Positions 1-11,559 of a DNA stretch of 64,000 nucleotides are shown here, piece by piece (positions within the stretch are counted from its first letter, which is position 1; each line of letters begins with the position of its first letter). The DNA is from Pycnopodia helianthoides. Its lineage: Eukaryota > Echinodermata > Asteroidea > Forcipulatida > Asteriidae. Where the stretch lies: contig CM063259.1 in NCBI GenBank assembly GCA_032158295.1, positions 13,983,564 through 14,047,563 of the forward strand. The letters run 5' to 3'. The notes beneath the pieces are model-generated. The model was not told the origin of the DNA and ran no database searches. It worked only from the letters and a program-made list of their open reading frames with translations. The translations under genes and the position numbers were made by a program.

Positions 1-208
1 CACATTTTGTGTGATTAAACATATGCATGAACAAACAAACCTGTGAAAGTTTGAGCTCAATTGGTCATCGAGGTCACGAGAAAATAGTGAAAAGAGATCT
101 TATGTGTTTTCTGTTTTTTCAAATCATCGCGCGTAACTCATGTAAGTTATGTGTGATTCTGTGAACATTGTGTTTTTTGATCTTACCAATAGTGTACAGG
201 GCCTTTAA
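1..208 (+). mobile_element. TTAA-flanked MITE, family A, right part
   Basis: The window opens inside this element, so its left end is missing. The right end reads AGTGTACAGGGCCTTTAA, and the body matches copies at 3451-3802 and 7741-8455. A stretch present in the other copies, with an AAACGATAGCATTTTAGG segment, is deleted here. It is non-coding. Confidence 0.75.
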
Positions 209-305
209 AGCAATAGCAAACCTCGTCGAAAGCCTAATCCATGCATAAACTACAGGAAACGACGTGGTCACGTGCACAGTCCAATTAAATAATACACCCT
301 ACAAA

Positions 306-412
306 TAGACCGTATACTGAACAACCCCGTTGTTGCTATGAAAGTCGCCATCTTGTAGGGCAAACCGTATGCGCGTCTAAACGAATGGTGACGTCATATT
401 CAATACGGTCTA
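306..412. repeat. Short inverted-repeat element (MITE-like)
   Basis: TAGACCGTAT at the left end is mirrored by ATACGGTCTA at the right end. The total is 107 bp and nothing in it is coding. No target duplication is visible, so the class is not assigned. Confidence 0.4.
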
Positions 413-419
413 CTGGTGA

Positions 420-2140
420 AATAGAAACATTCACTCGACATGTCACATGTTTTTTAGAAAAATACAGAACAAGGTTATATCTTGACACAAGAGACTGACA
501 ACATCAAATCTAGGGTGCCAACATTCAGCGCATATCCCCCCAAAAATATAATTCAAAATGAATTTGTCAAGTAGGGACGTTTTTTAAAACTAAGGATCGT
601 TTAATGATCATTGAGGAGGAAGAATTGGGCAATGGGGGATTGGTATGATTGTTGGCTCTAAGTGTCAGAAAATTGTCAGATTTGATGAATGTGTTCCATC
701 AACTATTAATATTATTATGCCATAAATATGTTACAACCTTTCGATGAAGTTTCCCCAAAGGTTAAGATTTATGAGTTATTCACTTCCAAAGCAGTATGGA
801 CACCTTCCACGTATTAAATTATAATCTTGAAATGTTTGAAGTCTTGAATTTTGTTTATTTTACCAGTTAGTACAGTGATCAAGGAACATATGGAACAGAG
901 TCTGGCGGGATGAGAGTCTGATGACTGGGTCAGGACTGGTACACAGAAAGGAGCTGCAGCTGTCAATATGAGCCATCTTCAGTCTTCACTGCTCCTGTCA
1001 GTTGTCAACTATGGTTATACCTGGCCAAAATCATGATTATGGATGGTCTTTTCTTGAGAGGTAAATTTACAGTAATTTATTGAAAGTTCAAAATGACACA
1101 AATTATTTTGCAAGGTAAAACATTTCCAAAGGAATTGAAAAAAACCCTCTGGTTGAACCCATTTTCCTTGTATTTTTTGTTGGTATGGATAACATGACTT
1201 TGCGTAACTAATACTGTGAGACTTTCTATTCATAGAAATTTCCATTTTTTTACATTCTAAACAGAAGTTATTGTTTCATGAATTAAAAATATTGTGCTAT
1301 GATTTTTATAGTGTTATATGATTCTTTTTTTGAGACTTTATAGGTTATGAAAAAAAGGCTGAAGATGTTTTCATCCAGTCATACTCTGTTTATTGTTTTT
1401 TTCTTCATCAGAATACAGCACACCCAGTACCGGAATGGTCTACAGTGAAAATTGTGACACTTGCTGTTATGTTCCATTCCTTATTTCCCTGCCGAGTCAC
1501 TGTATGATGCACCATGGAGGTAGAAATAGTATTTGACTCAGTTTGTTTAATAGTCTAACTTCACAAGAGGCTTAGACTTGCATCTTCATGATGTGCCTTT
1601 GTCTTGCATAACTATTCCAAACAAGTGTCTTCCACGGTTTATTTTTTTCTCAAGTCTAAATAAACAAAACGTTCTGTACGGAAAGCAATGTCTAAAAATC
1701 AAGCAAGCCATTTATAAATTGCAACTGAAAGCTTGAATACACAATGCTTGACTTATTTGAAGGTTATCACCATCAAGTGCAATGAACAATCATTGTTCAT
1801 CCACCGATACGTAATGAGAATCCAAATTTATTTGAAATCCTTTGAACATTTCTAATAATTATAGCTTAATAATGTCATCTTGAACAACATAGCTTTTGTG
1901 AACTTGTGATTTATGATGAATCAATAAAGAATAAGTTTTCATTAAACATTAACCCTTGGTCATGTTGGCCCTTTAAAATTCACACGCATTTTTAGGGAAG
2001 CATTATAATAGGCAACTCATTAAGTATATTGTATTAATTAGCAGTGGGGTTAAATTACTTCTAGAATGAATGAAGAACACAGCAGTGGCCACACTGACTT
2101 TATTACAAGCAAGAACCTTTAATAAAGTCAGTGTGGTCAC
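420..2140. other. Gene-poor stretch, no supported gene
   Basis: This is AT-rich sequence with many stops in all frames. The only hints of transcription are a pyrimidine tract plus AG at 1411, a possible donor after 1519, and AATAAA at 1923-1928. They could mark the end of an unseen plus-strand transcript, but the evidence is weak. Confidence 0.5.
1412..1519 (+). other. Candidate exon, very tentative
   Basis: The segment is bounded by TTTTTTCTTCATCAG and GGAG|GTAGAA and is open across its length in one frame (from 1414, Cys-rich). Both splice sites fit the consensus, but no homology is recognised and the neighbouring exons are not visible. Chance is a realistic explanation. Confidence 0.15.
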
Positions 2141-2189
2141 TTGCCAAGTTGTGAGCTGGGCATATGCTGTTTGACTGGAGCCATGGACC

Positions 2190-2995
2190 CCATTCCCACT
2201 GGACCCCGCATTGATCGCGCAATTCGAGAAAAGGGCGATCAGACCCCGCAATTTCTCGAAAAGGGCGATCAAAGGGCGATCAAGCGTAAGTGGGAACGCG
2301 AGGGCGATCAGGATCAGACCCCGCAAATTTGATCCACCTCGGGAGTAGGATTAAAGCGGGATCTGATCGCCCTTTTGGATTAATGGGCGATCAAAAGTCT
2401 AGTGGGAACGCAAAGGGCGATCAGACCCCGCAATTTGAGGGCGAACATCCGGTCCGGTAGGCCCGAATGGCGCGAAAACGGTGTTCTTTTTTCTTCTATT
2501 CCCAGCACGCACCACGCATTTGGTGACATAAAAGAATTGCAAGTAAAGCATAAAGCAGTATTGACGTCACGTGACGATACCAACTACACGTTATGTACAA
2601 CGCATCCACACTAAACCCAAACCCACGCCAATTTTTGGATGCATTGTACGTTCTTTAAAGATGGCAGCGCCCAGCAAAAAACGTCCCATAAATTCGTCAA
2701 AAAAAAAAACCCCAAAAGATGAGAAGCGTGGCAAGCTATGGTCGGACGAGGAGCTGGGAACTTTTTAGACATCTGGGCCAGTCAAGAAATTCAAAACAAA
2801 CTAGACGGCACCGTGAGAAATAGCACAGTATTTCAGGTAATTGTGAGGAAGGTGGGCGAAAGTGACCTGCGTTGGTGAACTTTTGATCTACTTCCGTTTA
2901 CAAAAGGTGGATCAATGCGCGATCATACTCAAGTGGGAACGCGACCACGATTCACGTCTGCGACTAATCCTTTTGCGGGGTCAGGATCTTGTAAT
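2190..2995 (+). mobile_element. Element with subterminal GGGCGATCAGACCCCGC repeats around a Myb/SANT-like exon
   Basis: The motif GACCCCGCA occurs at about 2203, 2241, 2315 and 2423 and, inverted, near 2978. GTGGGAACGC occurs near 2290, 2402 and 2932, and inverted copies of GATCGC are frequent. Such clusters around a single open exon resemble the subterminal repeats of DNA transposons. PIF/Harbinger elements are known to encode a Myb-like protein beside the transposase, which would fit the exon at 2661. No transposase is seen and exact ends and target duplication are not resolved, so the Harbinger link is inference. Confidence 0.4.
2661..2836 (+). pseudogene. Myb/SANT-like (trihelix) DNA-binding domain exon, frameshifted
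   Basis: The reading begins at ATG 2661 in a strong context (AAAGATGGCAG) with a basic N-terminus (MAAPSKKRPINSSKKK) and then KLWSDEELGTF. There it stops at TAG after a run of five T. Reading one base over, it continues as LDIWASQEIQNKLDG and RNSTVFQ up to a plausible donor (CAG|GTAATT). The pattern W-[ST]-DEE ... DIWA ... IQ-KLDG ... RN--VF is the Myb/SANT-like domain found in many transposon-derived and ZSCAN29-like proteins. The break is one missing base in a T run, so an assembly error is as possible as a dead gene. The protein would bind DNA; no partner gene is visible. Confidence 0.55.
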
Positions 2996-3450
2996 TGACA
3001 CACAAAAAATCCTGAGCTGCCTGGTATCAGCTGTCCCCTGAGGCAAGGTCAGATTACCCTGGTCGGTCTACCCCCATTAAATGTTGACAGACACATAGCT
3101 GGTCGATTACAAATACCTCCCTGGCCCGGACAATTTTTCTTTAAAGGGATATGTCCTTTTTTCTATTTGGGAGGCATCGCTGCGCCCAATTCCTTTAACT
3201 TAAATTAGCTTTTAATAGTGAATGGCATACTTGATATAGTTGGGTTGCTTGCTAGCTTAAAACACGTTTGACATTTTATTCCCGAAGCATGACCCCTCTT
3301 TGACCTTTCCTTCCGGACCAAACAGGAAGTTCTAACTATACAAAACTCTTGTCACTGTTCAAGGTTCTTGTAACCTGATTTTGGCAATAGCTTGGTCAGT
3401 CTTTAAAACAGCCGTCCATGCAAACCCCGCTAACAATAAAACGTCAGGCT

Positions 3451-3802
3451 TTTAAAGGTATTGTACACTTTTGGTAACAGCTCAAAATCAGTAAATCAGT
3501 GTCCACATTTTGTGTGATTAAACATATGCATGAACGAACAAACCTGCGAAAGTTTGAGCTCAATTGGTCATCGAGGTCACGAGAAAATAGTGAAAAGAGA
3601 CCTTATGTGTTTTTTGTTTTTTTTTAATTATCGCGCGCGATAATTACTATTGTTTTACTCGTTTCTCAGAAACGATAGCATTTTAGGCAGAAATATTTTA
3701 AGAAACCCTTTCTATCATTACTTACTTTAAATCATGTAAGTTATGTGTGAGTCTGTGAACATTGTGTTTTTTGATCTTACCAATAGTGTACAGGGCCTTT
3801 AA
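3451..3802 (+). mobile_element. TTAA-flanked MITE, family A, full copy
   Basis: The left end TTTAAAGGTATTGTACACT and the right end AGTGTACAGGGCCTTTAA form imperfect terminal inverted repeats with TTAA at both edges. It is about 350 bp and has no coding capacity. It is the best full-length reference for this family in the window. The TTAA edges suggest mobilisation by a piggyBac- or Kolobok-type transposase, which is inference. Confidence 0.8.
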
Positions 3803-4720
3803 TAACAGTGTGCTTTTTTTTTTTTTTTTTTTTTTTTAGACTTTTGCTAAAGTGTGTATAGCTTGTTAGGCACGCAACAAAACAGTAATAGCCCCAAATT
3901 CAACTAAATGCAATAGCTCACGCGTTGACACAACACTGACCCCATTGATAGCCGAACACCTAGTTTCCTTTTTTCTTTTTTCAATTGATTCAAATTTGAT
4001 ATCGGGCAAACAAGTGCAAAGGGCTTCGGGGTAGATAAAAAAACAACAACGACAACAAAACAACAACAACACTAAAATATTGGTACGGTTTTGGTACCGG
4101 GCCGTACCGCTCCCCACGGCCGGTGCATGCATGGGACATGAGGTTCGTGGAGACGATAGCGGAACGAACCTCATTCATAGTTCAGGTGTTTTTGCCCAAG
4201 CGAATCCAACTTGTTATAACCAAACAATGCATCTTCGTGCCAATTATTTGTTTGCTTGTTAATTTATTTACCGTAAGGTAGATTTAGAAAAGAAATACAT
4301 TTTCTGACGTAGGAACGTAGGAAGAAAGTACCGGGAGAGATAATGTCCCAGAGCTCTCTGTGAGAAAAAGTTCGACAATACTCACAGGTTGTGATTAAAT
4401 CATCTTTTTTATCAGATAAATATTGTAATTTGGGCTAGTTGTATCGTTGTATGTATGTAAACCAGCCTGATTGATTGATTGAATTTATTCGGATAAAAAT
4501 ACAGCACAAACATGCCAAAAATACATACATGTACACAACAACAGGAGAAAAGACAATGAAATAAGATTAACCAAAACAGAACACAAGTAAGAAATACAGC
4601 ACAAAATTGTCCAAGGATAGCCCCCAAAAAGCCAATAACTTATTTCCATTTGGGCTTATTTCCATCGGGGTCCTTAAATTTTCACAGGGCCTCGAATTGA
4701 CCTTTTCCCCATTACAGGAA

Positions 4721-5795
4721 TAAGCCGATTCACTATTTATTGCGGCGCAAGGCATGCTGGGTATTGTCAAAGGTCACGGGAGATAAACAAATTGTGTTGC
4801 CAGCAGTAAAACGTATTAACTCCCGTGCAGAAAACTAACAATAGTGTGGCAATTTCTGGGCATAACATGCGATATTTCTGTTTTGTTTCTTAAGTAGAAT
4901 GGAAGATCTTACATTAGAAGAGATAAATCACTGGACAGTAAGCTCACTAAAGGATTTTTTACGTATAAGGGACCTAAAAGTAACAGGGAAAAGGCATAAG
5001 AAAAAGTTAGATAGGGTACAAGATTAAGAAAGTTTGCTGACATCGAAACAGAAATCTCCGATCGTGAAGGAGACGCATCGCTGTGATTTAAAGTATTTTT
5101 TGCTGATTTAGATACAATACAATCCATCTTCTTCACCATCCGTTAATCCAGCATCGGTATTGCTCCTTACAGATTTTTTGACCCAAACCCAAACTTTTGT
5201 AAATTTTAGAACTGTCAACAACCACGCGAGTGGATCTGCGCTCAACACATGGTTGCTCGCTGTTCCCACGCTTGTTTATGTGCAGCATAACGAGTGCGTG
5301 GCACCAGTGATCCCTGGAAAGCGCAATTTCTAGAAAGCGCGCGTGCTTGCAGCCTCCATTCATCGTGTTTACATCATTATTGTAAGCTGGTCCCGCGCTC
5401 GTACACTGGCAGCATGACAACTGCGCGGCACCAGCGGTCGCTGGAAAGCGCGTGCGCGACCAGGATCAGCGGTGCAAACGTCAAAAAATATTTTGTTGTG
5501 TGGAAAATTCAAACGATCTTTTGAGCTGGCACAATAAGCAGGTTAGGCCTAAATTTTTTTTTTTTCATAAGGTTGCCCGTCGGGCAACGGCGACTTAATC
5601 ACAGGTTGCCTGGATGATTTTTTTGTTGCCCCGTGCCAACGTGCAACCGTTAATTTTGCACCCTGGTAGAGTTTCAGGCATTGGTGTACGCATGGTGTAC
5701 GTGGTAAAATGGTACGTGGCAGTATTGTTTATCTTCCAAAAGCAGTTGTCAGGTCATGTGACGGACATGCGCAGTTGTAATAGTGAATCGGCTTA
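4721..5795. mobile_element. Inverted-repeat element carrying a SAP-domain ORF
   Basis: TAAGCCGATTCACTATT at 4721 is mirrored perfectly by AATAGTGAATCGGCTTA ending at 5795, giving 17-bp terminal repeats about 1.07 kb apart. The interior holds the SAP-like ORF at 4899-5027, two diverged copies of a segment containing GGCACCAG...CTGGAAAGCGC (about 5298-5330 and 5428-5460), and a GTTGCCCGTCGGGCAAC palindrome near 5572. No convincing target duplication is seen. Confidence 0.5.
4899..5027 (+). pseudogene. SAP-domain N-terminal fragment (42 codons)
   Basis: The ATG at 4899 opens a 42-residue frame that reads W-T-V-S-S-L-K-D-F-L then R-D-L-K-V-T-G-K and L-D-R-V. This is the helix-turn-helix pattern of the SAP DNA-binding motif, with its hydrophobic spacing and the conserved Gly-Lys. 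The frame ends at TAA immediately after the motif. SAP domains of this type often lead transposon-borne SWIM/YqaJ proteins in marine invertebrates (from memory), so this is probably the remnant start of such a protein. It lies inside the inverted-repeat element 4721-5795 and is far too short for a full gene. Confidence 0.45.
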
Positions 5796-6139
5796 AGACA
5801 TCGGCTTACATCGGTAAAAATGACAAATTATTTATAATATAAGAGAAATTGTAATTCGTTTTCCGCAGTATCTCGTCACGGTATTTTCTCGAATAAAACA
5901 AGAAAAAAAGCAAAAAACAAGATTACCTTTTACAAATCACCCAAAGGGCTGTAGTAGTTCTCATATTATCAGGTCGTGCAGCCGCTTCATCCACTGAGAA
6001 GTAATAAGCCCTGCCGATCGTTTCTGCCTCGTCAGTCAGTCTACCCGCGCACGCAGAGAAAGTACAATACGGTTCAATTGCTACAAAGGATATTCGGAAA
6101 GAAATAACAAGGCATATGTTGTGTAGGTCTGGAATCAAT

Positions 6140-7630
6140 TAGCCTTTATATCAAGGCTGTGTAGACAAGCACTCCGCCTAAATCCATGGAGCAAGGATAC
6201 TAAAACCTCAGCCGTCGAATGCGATACAACCCCAGTCCCCCCCCCCCCGACTGACTCTAAAAAAATACCACACCGCACCCTCACCATGCACACACACAAC
6301 GCCGGTACACAGCCCCACACACACCGCTATTGTCCACATACCACTATCGCCCACAATCCTAGCCCGTGAATGAAATGGGGGGGGGGGGGGGGTGAGTGGA
6401 TATGCAAATACCATAACCGCAAGACCCGGAAGTGTACAAGAACGGGCTGCGAATTTTTTTTTCCCAGCGCGGTAAAGGCCAAAATTTGCATACCTCGCTT
6501 CCATGGGCTGGGGTCCGTAACCATAAGCTTCATGACATTATATCAAATAGCAGCTGCACAGAATCGCTCATCACACATCACTATTCGCAGGCCAGTTTGC
6601 TACACAGTCTAGCAGCAGAATATACACGTCTCGAGTCGAAAAGTTAAAACAAACAGAAACAGTTTGAGTATGCCTTGTCCAACACGACTTGAAAGGGATA
6701 TACGGGCTGTCGCATTATTGTTAGTAGTATTATATAACTATGGGTCTGTGTTATTATTATTATAACGGCAAATAATTAATTAGACACGAAAAAGAAACAA
6801 AACACACGATGTAAATGAGAAAATAACAATGTTTACACAAGTCCCTTGGAACAATAACAAAAAAATGAGGAGAGTCAGGATAAGAATAACCTTGAAGGAT
6901 AAAGTTAGGATATGAATGGTTTCTTGAGGGGGGGGGGTAAGTCTAGACTTAGAAATGATGTCACAGAGAAAATATAAGATCAGTGACATATCATTTCCTA
7001 GAAAGTCGGATGAGGTAATGGTCAACAGGGGAATGGTCAGTACTCACTCGAGGTCATAGCCTAAGACTATGTGTGTGTGATGTGTTCTTTGCTGAGAAAT
7101 GAGAGTGAGCCTTGAAATGACGGAGTATGGGCCACCTGTTGACATGATGTTATGATTATTGGGGGAATAGTGAATTTTGTAGGGAAATCAGCCTTATTAA
7201 CATTCAATTTATTGGCTTCAGTTTTGGATCACAAACCAAGTAATCCGTATTCAAAGAAGGACGACAGTCATCTACAATGAGACGTTTACATTCACGTCCA
7301 TGATCGCACTGAGTATATTGTTTGATGCACTGCATGCACGTGCACGTTGTGTAACATGTACAGGCGAACATGGCAGCATCATCCAGCCAATGGGAAGCGA
7401 AAATGCAAATGATGGCCTTTAACACGCTGGGAAAAAAAAATTCGCGAGCGTTTGTGTGCTTCCTTGGGTGTGGAGAGCGTGGTGTGCTGTTTAAAGACAG
7501 TCGGGGGGACCGGAACAGGAGTTGCATTGCACTCGGGCATCGCATTCGTGCGGCTGTGGTTATTCACATTTTTAGCTTTATACTCAATTTATAGTAAGCA
7601 AACTATTACACAGCCTTGCAATCAAGGCTA
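6140..7630. mobile_element. Long-TIR foldback element, TAG...CTA type, 9-bp target duplication (copy E1)
   Basis: The left end TAGCCTTTATATCAAGGCTG and the right end CAGCCTTGCAATCAAGGCTA are inverted repeats. The direct repeat GGAATCAAT lies immediately outside both ends (6131-6139 and 7631-7639). The inverted arms are long: 6451-6511 (poly-T, CCCAGCG..., CTTCCATGGGCTGG) is mirrored at 7373-7440. The 0.86-kb centre has no recognisable protein. A second, shorter member of the family is at 43817-44259. The 9-bp duplication and long arms fit Mutator-like or Foldback elements. Confidence 0.8.
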
Positions 7631-7740
7631 GGAATCAATCGGTCAAATCAAATGATTGGTCCATGGGTTGTCACGTACGTTGTGCGTGGTTCAAAAACCT
7701 ACACTAAAGCACTTTTCACACGACAAAAGGGCATATGGTC

Positions 7741-8455
7741 TTAAAGGTATTGTACACTTTTGGTAACATCCCAAAATCAGTGTCCACGTTTTGTGTGATT
7801 CAACATATGCATGAACAAACAAACCTGTGAAAGTCTGAGCTCAATTGGCCATCGAGATCACGAGAAAATAGTGAAAAGAGATCTTATGTGTTTTCTGTTT
7901 TTTGGTTTTTTCAAACATCACGCGTGATAAAAACTATTGTTTTACTCATTTCTCAGAAACGATAGCATTTTAGGCCGAAATATTTTAAGGAACCCTTTCT
8001 ACAACTACTTACTTTAAAGGAACATTACAGAATTGGTTTTTGCTAACAAAACAGTTGCTGGCAGTGTAATCCACCATATACATAAACTGACAAACCTGTA
8101 GAAGTTTGAGATCGATCGGCCATCTGGGTCACGAGAAAATAGTGAAAAACCGATTACACATTTGCATGAAATCATATAGATTCAACAAATGAATGAACGC
8201 TCACTGAGCGATAAACTCCAATCGGAAAATTACTTTATTCATTTCTCATCAAATAAGGCATTTCAGACAGAAATATTTCAAGGGATGTTTTCTACTATCA
8301 TCATCATTAGACCGTGTAAGTTTTATGTAAATCTGTGATCAAAAGTATATTTTACAAGTTTTTTTCTTACCAATTCTGTAATAATGTTCCTTTAAAACCA
8401 TGTAAGTTATGTGAATCTGTGAACATTTGTGTTTTTCGATCTTACCAATAATTAA
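7741..8455 (+). mobile_element. TTAA-flanked MITE, family A, interrupted by a family B insertion
   Basis: The two halves, 7741-8017 and 8396-8455, match the copy at 3451-3802. They are separated by a complete family B element. The last few bases of the right end are degraded (CCAATAATTAAG). Confidence 0.75.
8014..8395 (+). mobile_element. TTAA-flanked MITE, family B, nested in family A
   Basis: The left terminus is TTAAAGGAACATTACAGAAT and the right terminus ATTCTGTAATnnTGTTCCTTTAA, a near-perfect inverted repeat of about 24 bp. It contains an internal CGCTCACTGAGCG palindrome. The host copy reads CTTACTTTAAATCATG when empty and CTTACTTTAA...TTAAAACCATG when filled, showing insertion at TTAA. 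Confidence 0.85.
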
Positions 8456-8699
8456 GCCATTTGCGGTGAGTTAGATTTGAATAAAGTCTAGCACAATGAC
8501 TTGCTTAGTCACAAGTCACTGCTTACATTTAAATTCCCCAGACTATAGAGACAGTTGCTATGTCAAATGGTTCGGGCAAGCTTTTGTATAGCAACCTTGG
8601 TCAGTGTTGTTGACTACCACACCGACCTCGGTACCATTGTGCTCTACACATCCATTCAGAATCGTGTATTGAACCAAGGCTTTACCTACTCGAGGTCTA

Positions 8700-8910
8700 C
8701 ACAAATCGGTCGAGTTGGTCTATAAAAGGCGTTTGTAACCGTTTGTTACAAAATGCATGGTTAGAAAGATGTTTGAAGTAGAATACAATGATCCACACAA
8801 ATATGCCTCGAAATTGCGTGGTTTTCCTGAACTTTGCGAACTAACACGGTCAGCCATTTTGTGGAGTCAAAAGTTTGACTCCATAAAGTGGCCGGCCGTG
8901 TTAGTTTACT
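8700..8910 (+). mobile_element. TTAA foldback element, family C, left arm only
   Basis: From TCGGTCGAGTTGGTCTATAA through TAGAATACAATGATCCACAC to the GACTCC hairpin centre, it matches the left arm of 25828-26221. The right arm has been lost, replaced by unrelated sequence after GTGTTAGTTTA. Confidence 0.65.
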
Positions 8911-9087
8911 ATGTAAGCAGGGTGTAAGCAGACCCTGAATTACAACATTTACACAAACATTTTGTCACTCTGTGGACGGAGTAGGTCTAAAGCTTTAGTG
9001 AATAATTATTGTGTTTTTTGTCAATTTGTAGATTCTATCATTCTTTTGTTTAACCTGAGGTCGGCACTATGTGGTAGACTTGTACTT

Positions 9088-9458
9088 TTAAAGGCACATT
9101 ACAGAATTGGTAATTGTAAAATATACTTTTGATTACAGATTTACATAAAACTTACACGGTCTAATGATGATGATAGTAGAAAACATCCCTTGAAATATTT
9201 CTGTCTGAAATGCCATATTTGATGAGAAATGAATAAACTAATTTTATCGCTCAGTGAGCGTTTTATTCGTTTGTTGAACCTATATGATTTCATGCAAATG
9301 TGTAATCGGTTTTTCACTATTTTCTCGTGACCCAGATGGCCGATCAATCTCAAACTTCTACAGGTTTGTCAGTTTATGTATATGGTGGACTACATAAAGT
9401 GCTTACACTGCCAGCAACTGTTTTGTTAGCAAAAACAAATTCTGTAATGTTCCTTTAA
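9088..9458 (-). mobile_element. TTAA-flanked MITE, family B, inverted copy
   Basis: It is the reverse orientation of 8014-8395. The ends are TTAAAGGCACATTACAGAAT and ATTCTGTAATGTTCCTTTAA. The internal CGCTCAGTGAGCG palindrome is conserved, and the element is non-coding. Confidence 0.8.
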
Positions 9459-9459
9459 T

Positions 9460-10990
9460 ATTATCTTCACTATCTTACTCCTTGTATATATTTTGGTCAT
9501 CAAATTTGTGCCAATTATGTCATGTATGTTTGTGCATGTTTAACATATTATGTTTAGGCCCTATAAACGGATTACATAGAATTTTAGTGCGGATATTTAT
9601 TTTTTATTTTGCGAAATTTGAGGTTTGTGTCATTTTGTGGTTGAGAAATTGCCATTTGTTCCCTGAGCAATGCGCTGAAACTTCAACCTGGCTATGAAGT
9701 ATTCTCCTTTGCAATTTTTTTGTTAAATAGTTCATATTACTTTAAGTTTGGAGACAAATGTTCGCGTCGCAACACATGTAAAAAACTGCTGGCCTGCACC
9801 AATTTAATAAGCACCCTAAATTGATTTTGTAAATTACATTTCTTGGTTGCCACTGCCAAAAAAACACACACACACACACAAAAAAAGTTCAAATTTTTCC
9901 TGGATTATATTTAAAAAAAATAAAGTTTTTGTCCGAAGTTGGAATTCCCTTGACCGCAAAAAGAAGGCCCTCTATTGTCCTCTTACTGCCAAGTACCAAG
10001 AACTTTTAGTTTGGCTGATTTTTCCTTTTTGTCAGAGAACACTACTTTTGTGCGTTGAACACATGTATTTGTTACACGCCATGAGGGTGTAGGCCTTCAA
10101 GAAAATACAACAAAACCAACGAAAATATTACACAAACTAGTCAAAAACCAAGGGGACAAATCGCAGTCAGTCACAGACTGAGTTTTGGGTCAAAAGATTA
10201 TTTAAAAAATAATTTTAAATAACCTGGGCGCTAAACTATCCGAGTCAGGCAGAAACAATTTCTTCACTCTTCAAACTTATTTCAATTTTACGACATCACA
10301 CTTGTTTTTGCTAATTAAAATTATTTTTATGGAGCCACATAATATGACACCGATTATTTAGACAAATTCATGACCTCTGGAAAACGCACATTATAAATAT
10401 CAGCTAACTTTTTGATTTCTTTGACAAACTAAAGATAAATATTTCATCTAATTTTATGTGCTCATATATTTTTTGTATAATTGAATACAAGAGCCGCTAA
10501 AAGTTGCACACAAAGTAATGGGTATGAAATATTGTACTGAACCTGGACTGTTTGAAGGATATATATATCTTTGAATAGTTGTTTTGCTTGAAGCATGTAA
10601 GGTGAATTTCTTATCAATATTTAATTGTTTTTTTTTGTGAGGGTTTTTGGCATGGAAAAAAATGCTTCAAGGAGTAGAGGAAAAGATCACTTGACCCAAG
10701 ACGCACATCTCACTGCAACCCAACCCGAGGTGAAAGCATCTCTGCTGTTTCAAGTTTACCCCCAAGTATTTCCCAAATGCGGCCTTGGTCATCTTTGGGG
10801 ACTCCATGCACCTCCACCAGCATTTATCCTTGAAGTTGAAGAGTGGAATCTTCAGACACTGTGAAGACTTTTGTGATAGTTCCTCGTACAATTCTTATGT
10901 TGCAGTGCTAAATACCCATCCATATAATTGTCTGAAAGATAAATCCAAGTAATGATGATGTGCAAGTCACTTATATATATATATTATTAC
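9460..10990. other. Gene-poor stretch
   Basis: This is AT-rich sequence with a short (AC)n tract near 9866. A frame at 10625-10864 is open for 79 codons but shows no domain and no coding signature I recognise. Nothing else is supported. Confidence 0.4.
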
Positions 10991-11012
10991 ACATTTTCAA
11001 TATCTTTGCAGC

Positions 11013-11303
11013 AGGCCAAGTTGTTCCTATAGCCAGTTGTTATCTCCAGTCACACTTCATGTTGTCAATGAGGTTGAGAAAATCTCAAGAGATCAAGATA
11101 AGCTTTGGAAGACAGTGAGGGTAGGCAGATTGACATCATCAAACTTCCACTCTGCTCTTCATGCCAAAGAGGAGCATCTTCTTCGCTTTTGCACAAGATC
11201 CTCGGTGAACATTAAGAAAATAGAGTTCCATTATTACTGTTATTGTGAGATGACACAAGTGGGCACAGTTTTTAGATCACAAATTAGGGGAGGGAAAAAA
11301 TAA
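11013..11303 (+). pseudogene. YqaJ-like nuclease N-terminal fragment
   Basis: The frame after a possible acceptor (TTTGCAG, ending near 11011) reads VEKISRDQDKLWKTVRVGRL then TSSNFHSAL. The spacing of R-x-Q...LW...R..RLT-S-F is the entry motif of YqaJ-type exonucleases, which occur in phages and in several animal transposons. The expected catalytic core further downstream is absent, and the frame ends at 11303 after unrelated residues. It may be one exon of a decayed transposon gene. A SAP fragment of the kind often fused to YqaJ lies at 4899-5027. Confidence 0.45.
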
Positions 11304-11478
11304 CGTTTGGTCACAAAAAACTCACAGTCTTGCGCCATCGCTCACTTCATGGAGTGTCAGTTTGATATTAACGTGTAATACATTTTTTGTGAAAAACCCA
11401 ATCACTTTTAAATCGCCCAAAGCATTATATAATAGACCCTTTTTACTAAATAAAAACAAAACAAAAAACGATGGTCTA

Positions 11479-11537
11479 ATAAGACAATTTGCAATAAGAC
11501 AATTGGCAATAAGACAATTGTCAATAAGACAATTGGC
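11479..11537 (+). repeat. 13-14 bp tandem repeat, four units
   Basis: The unit AATAAGACAATTG(G/T)C is repeated four times with small variations. It is simple sequence without evident function. Confidence 0.7.
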
Positions 11538-11559
11538 ATGCTATTTGGCTAGGTGAAGT

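Noticed and set aside
10625..10864. 79-codon frame upstream of the YqaJ-like fragment
   Set aside because: It shows no domain and has no clear splice link to 11013. It may be part of a decayed element but is not supported as a gene.
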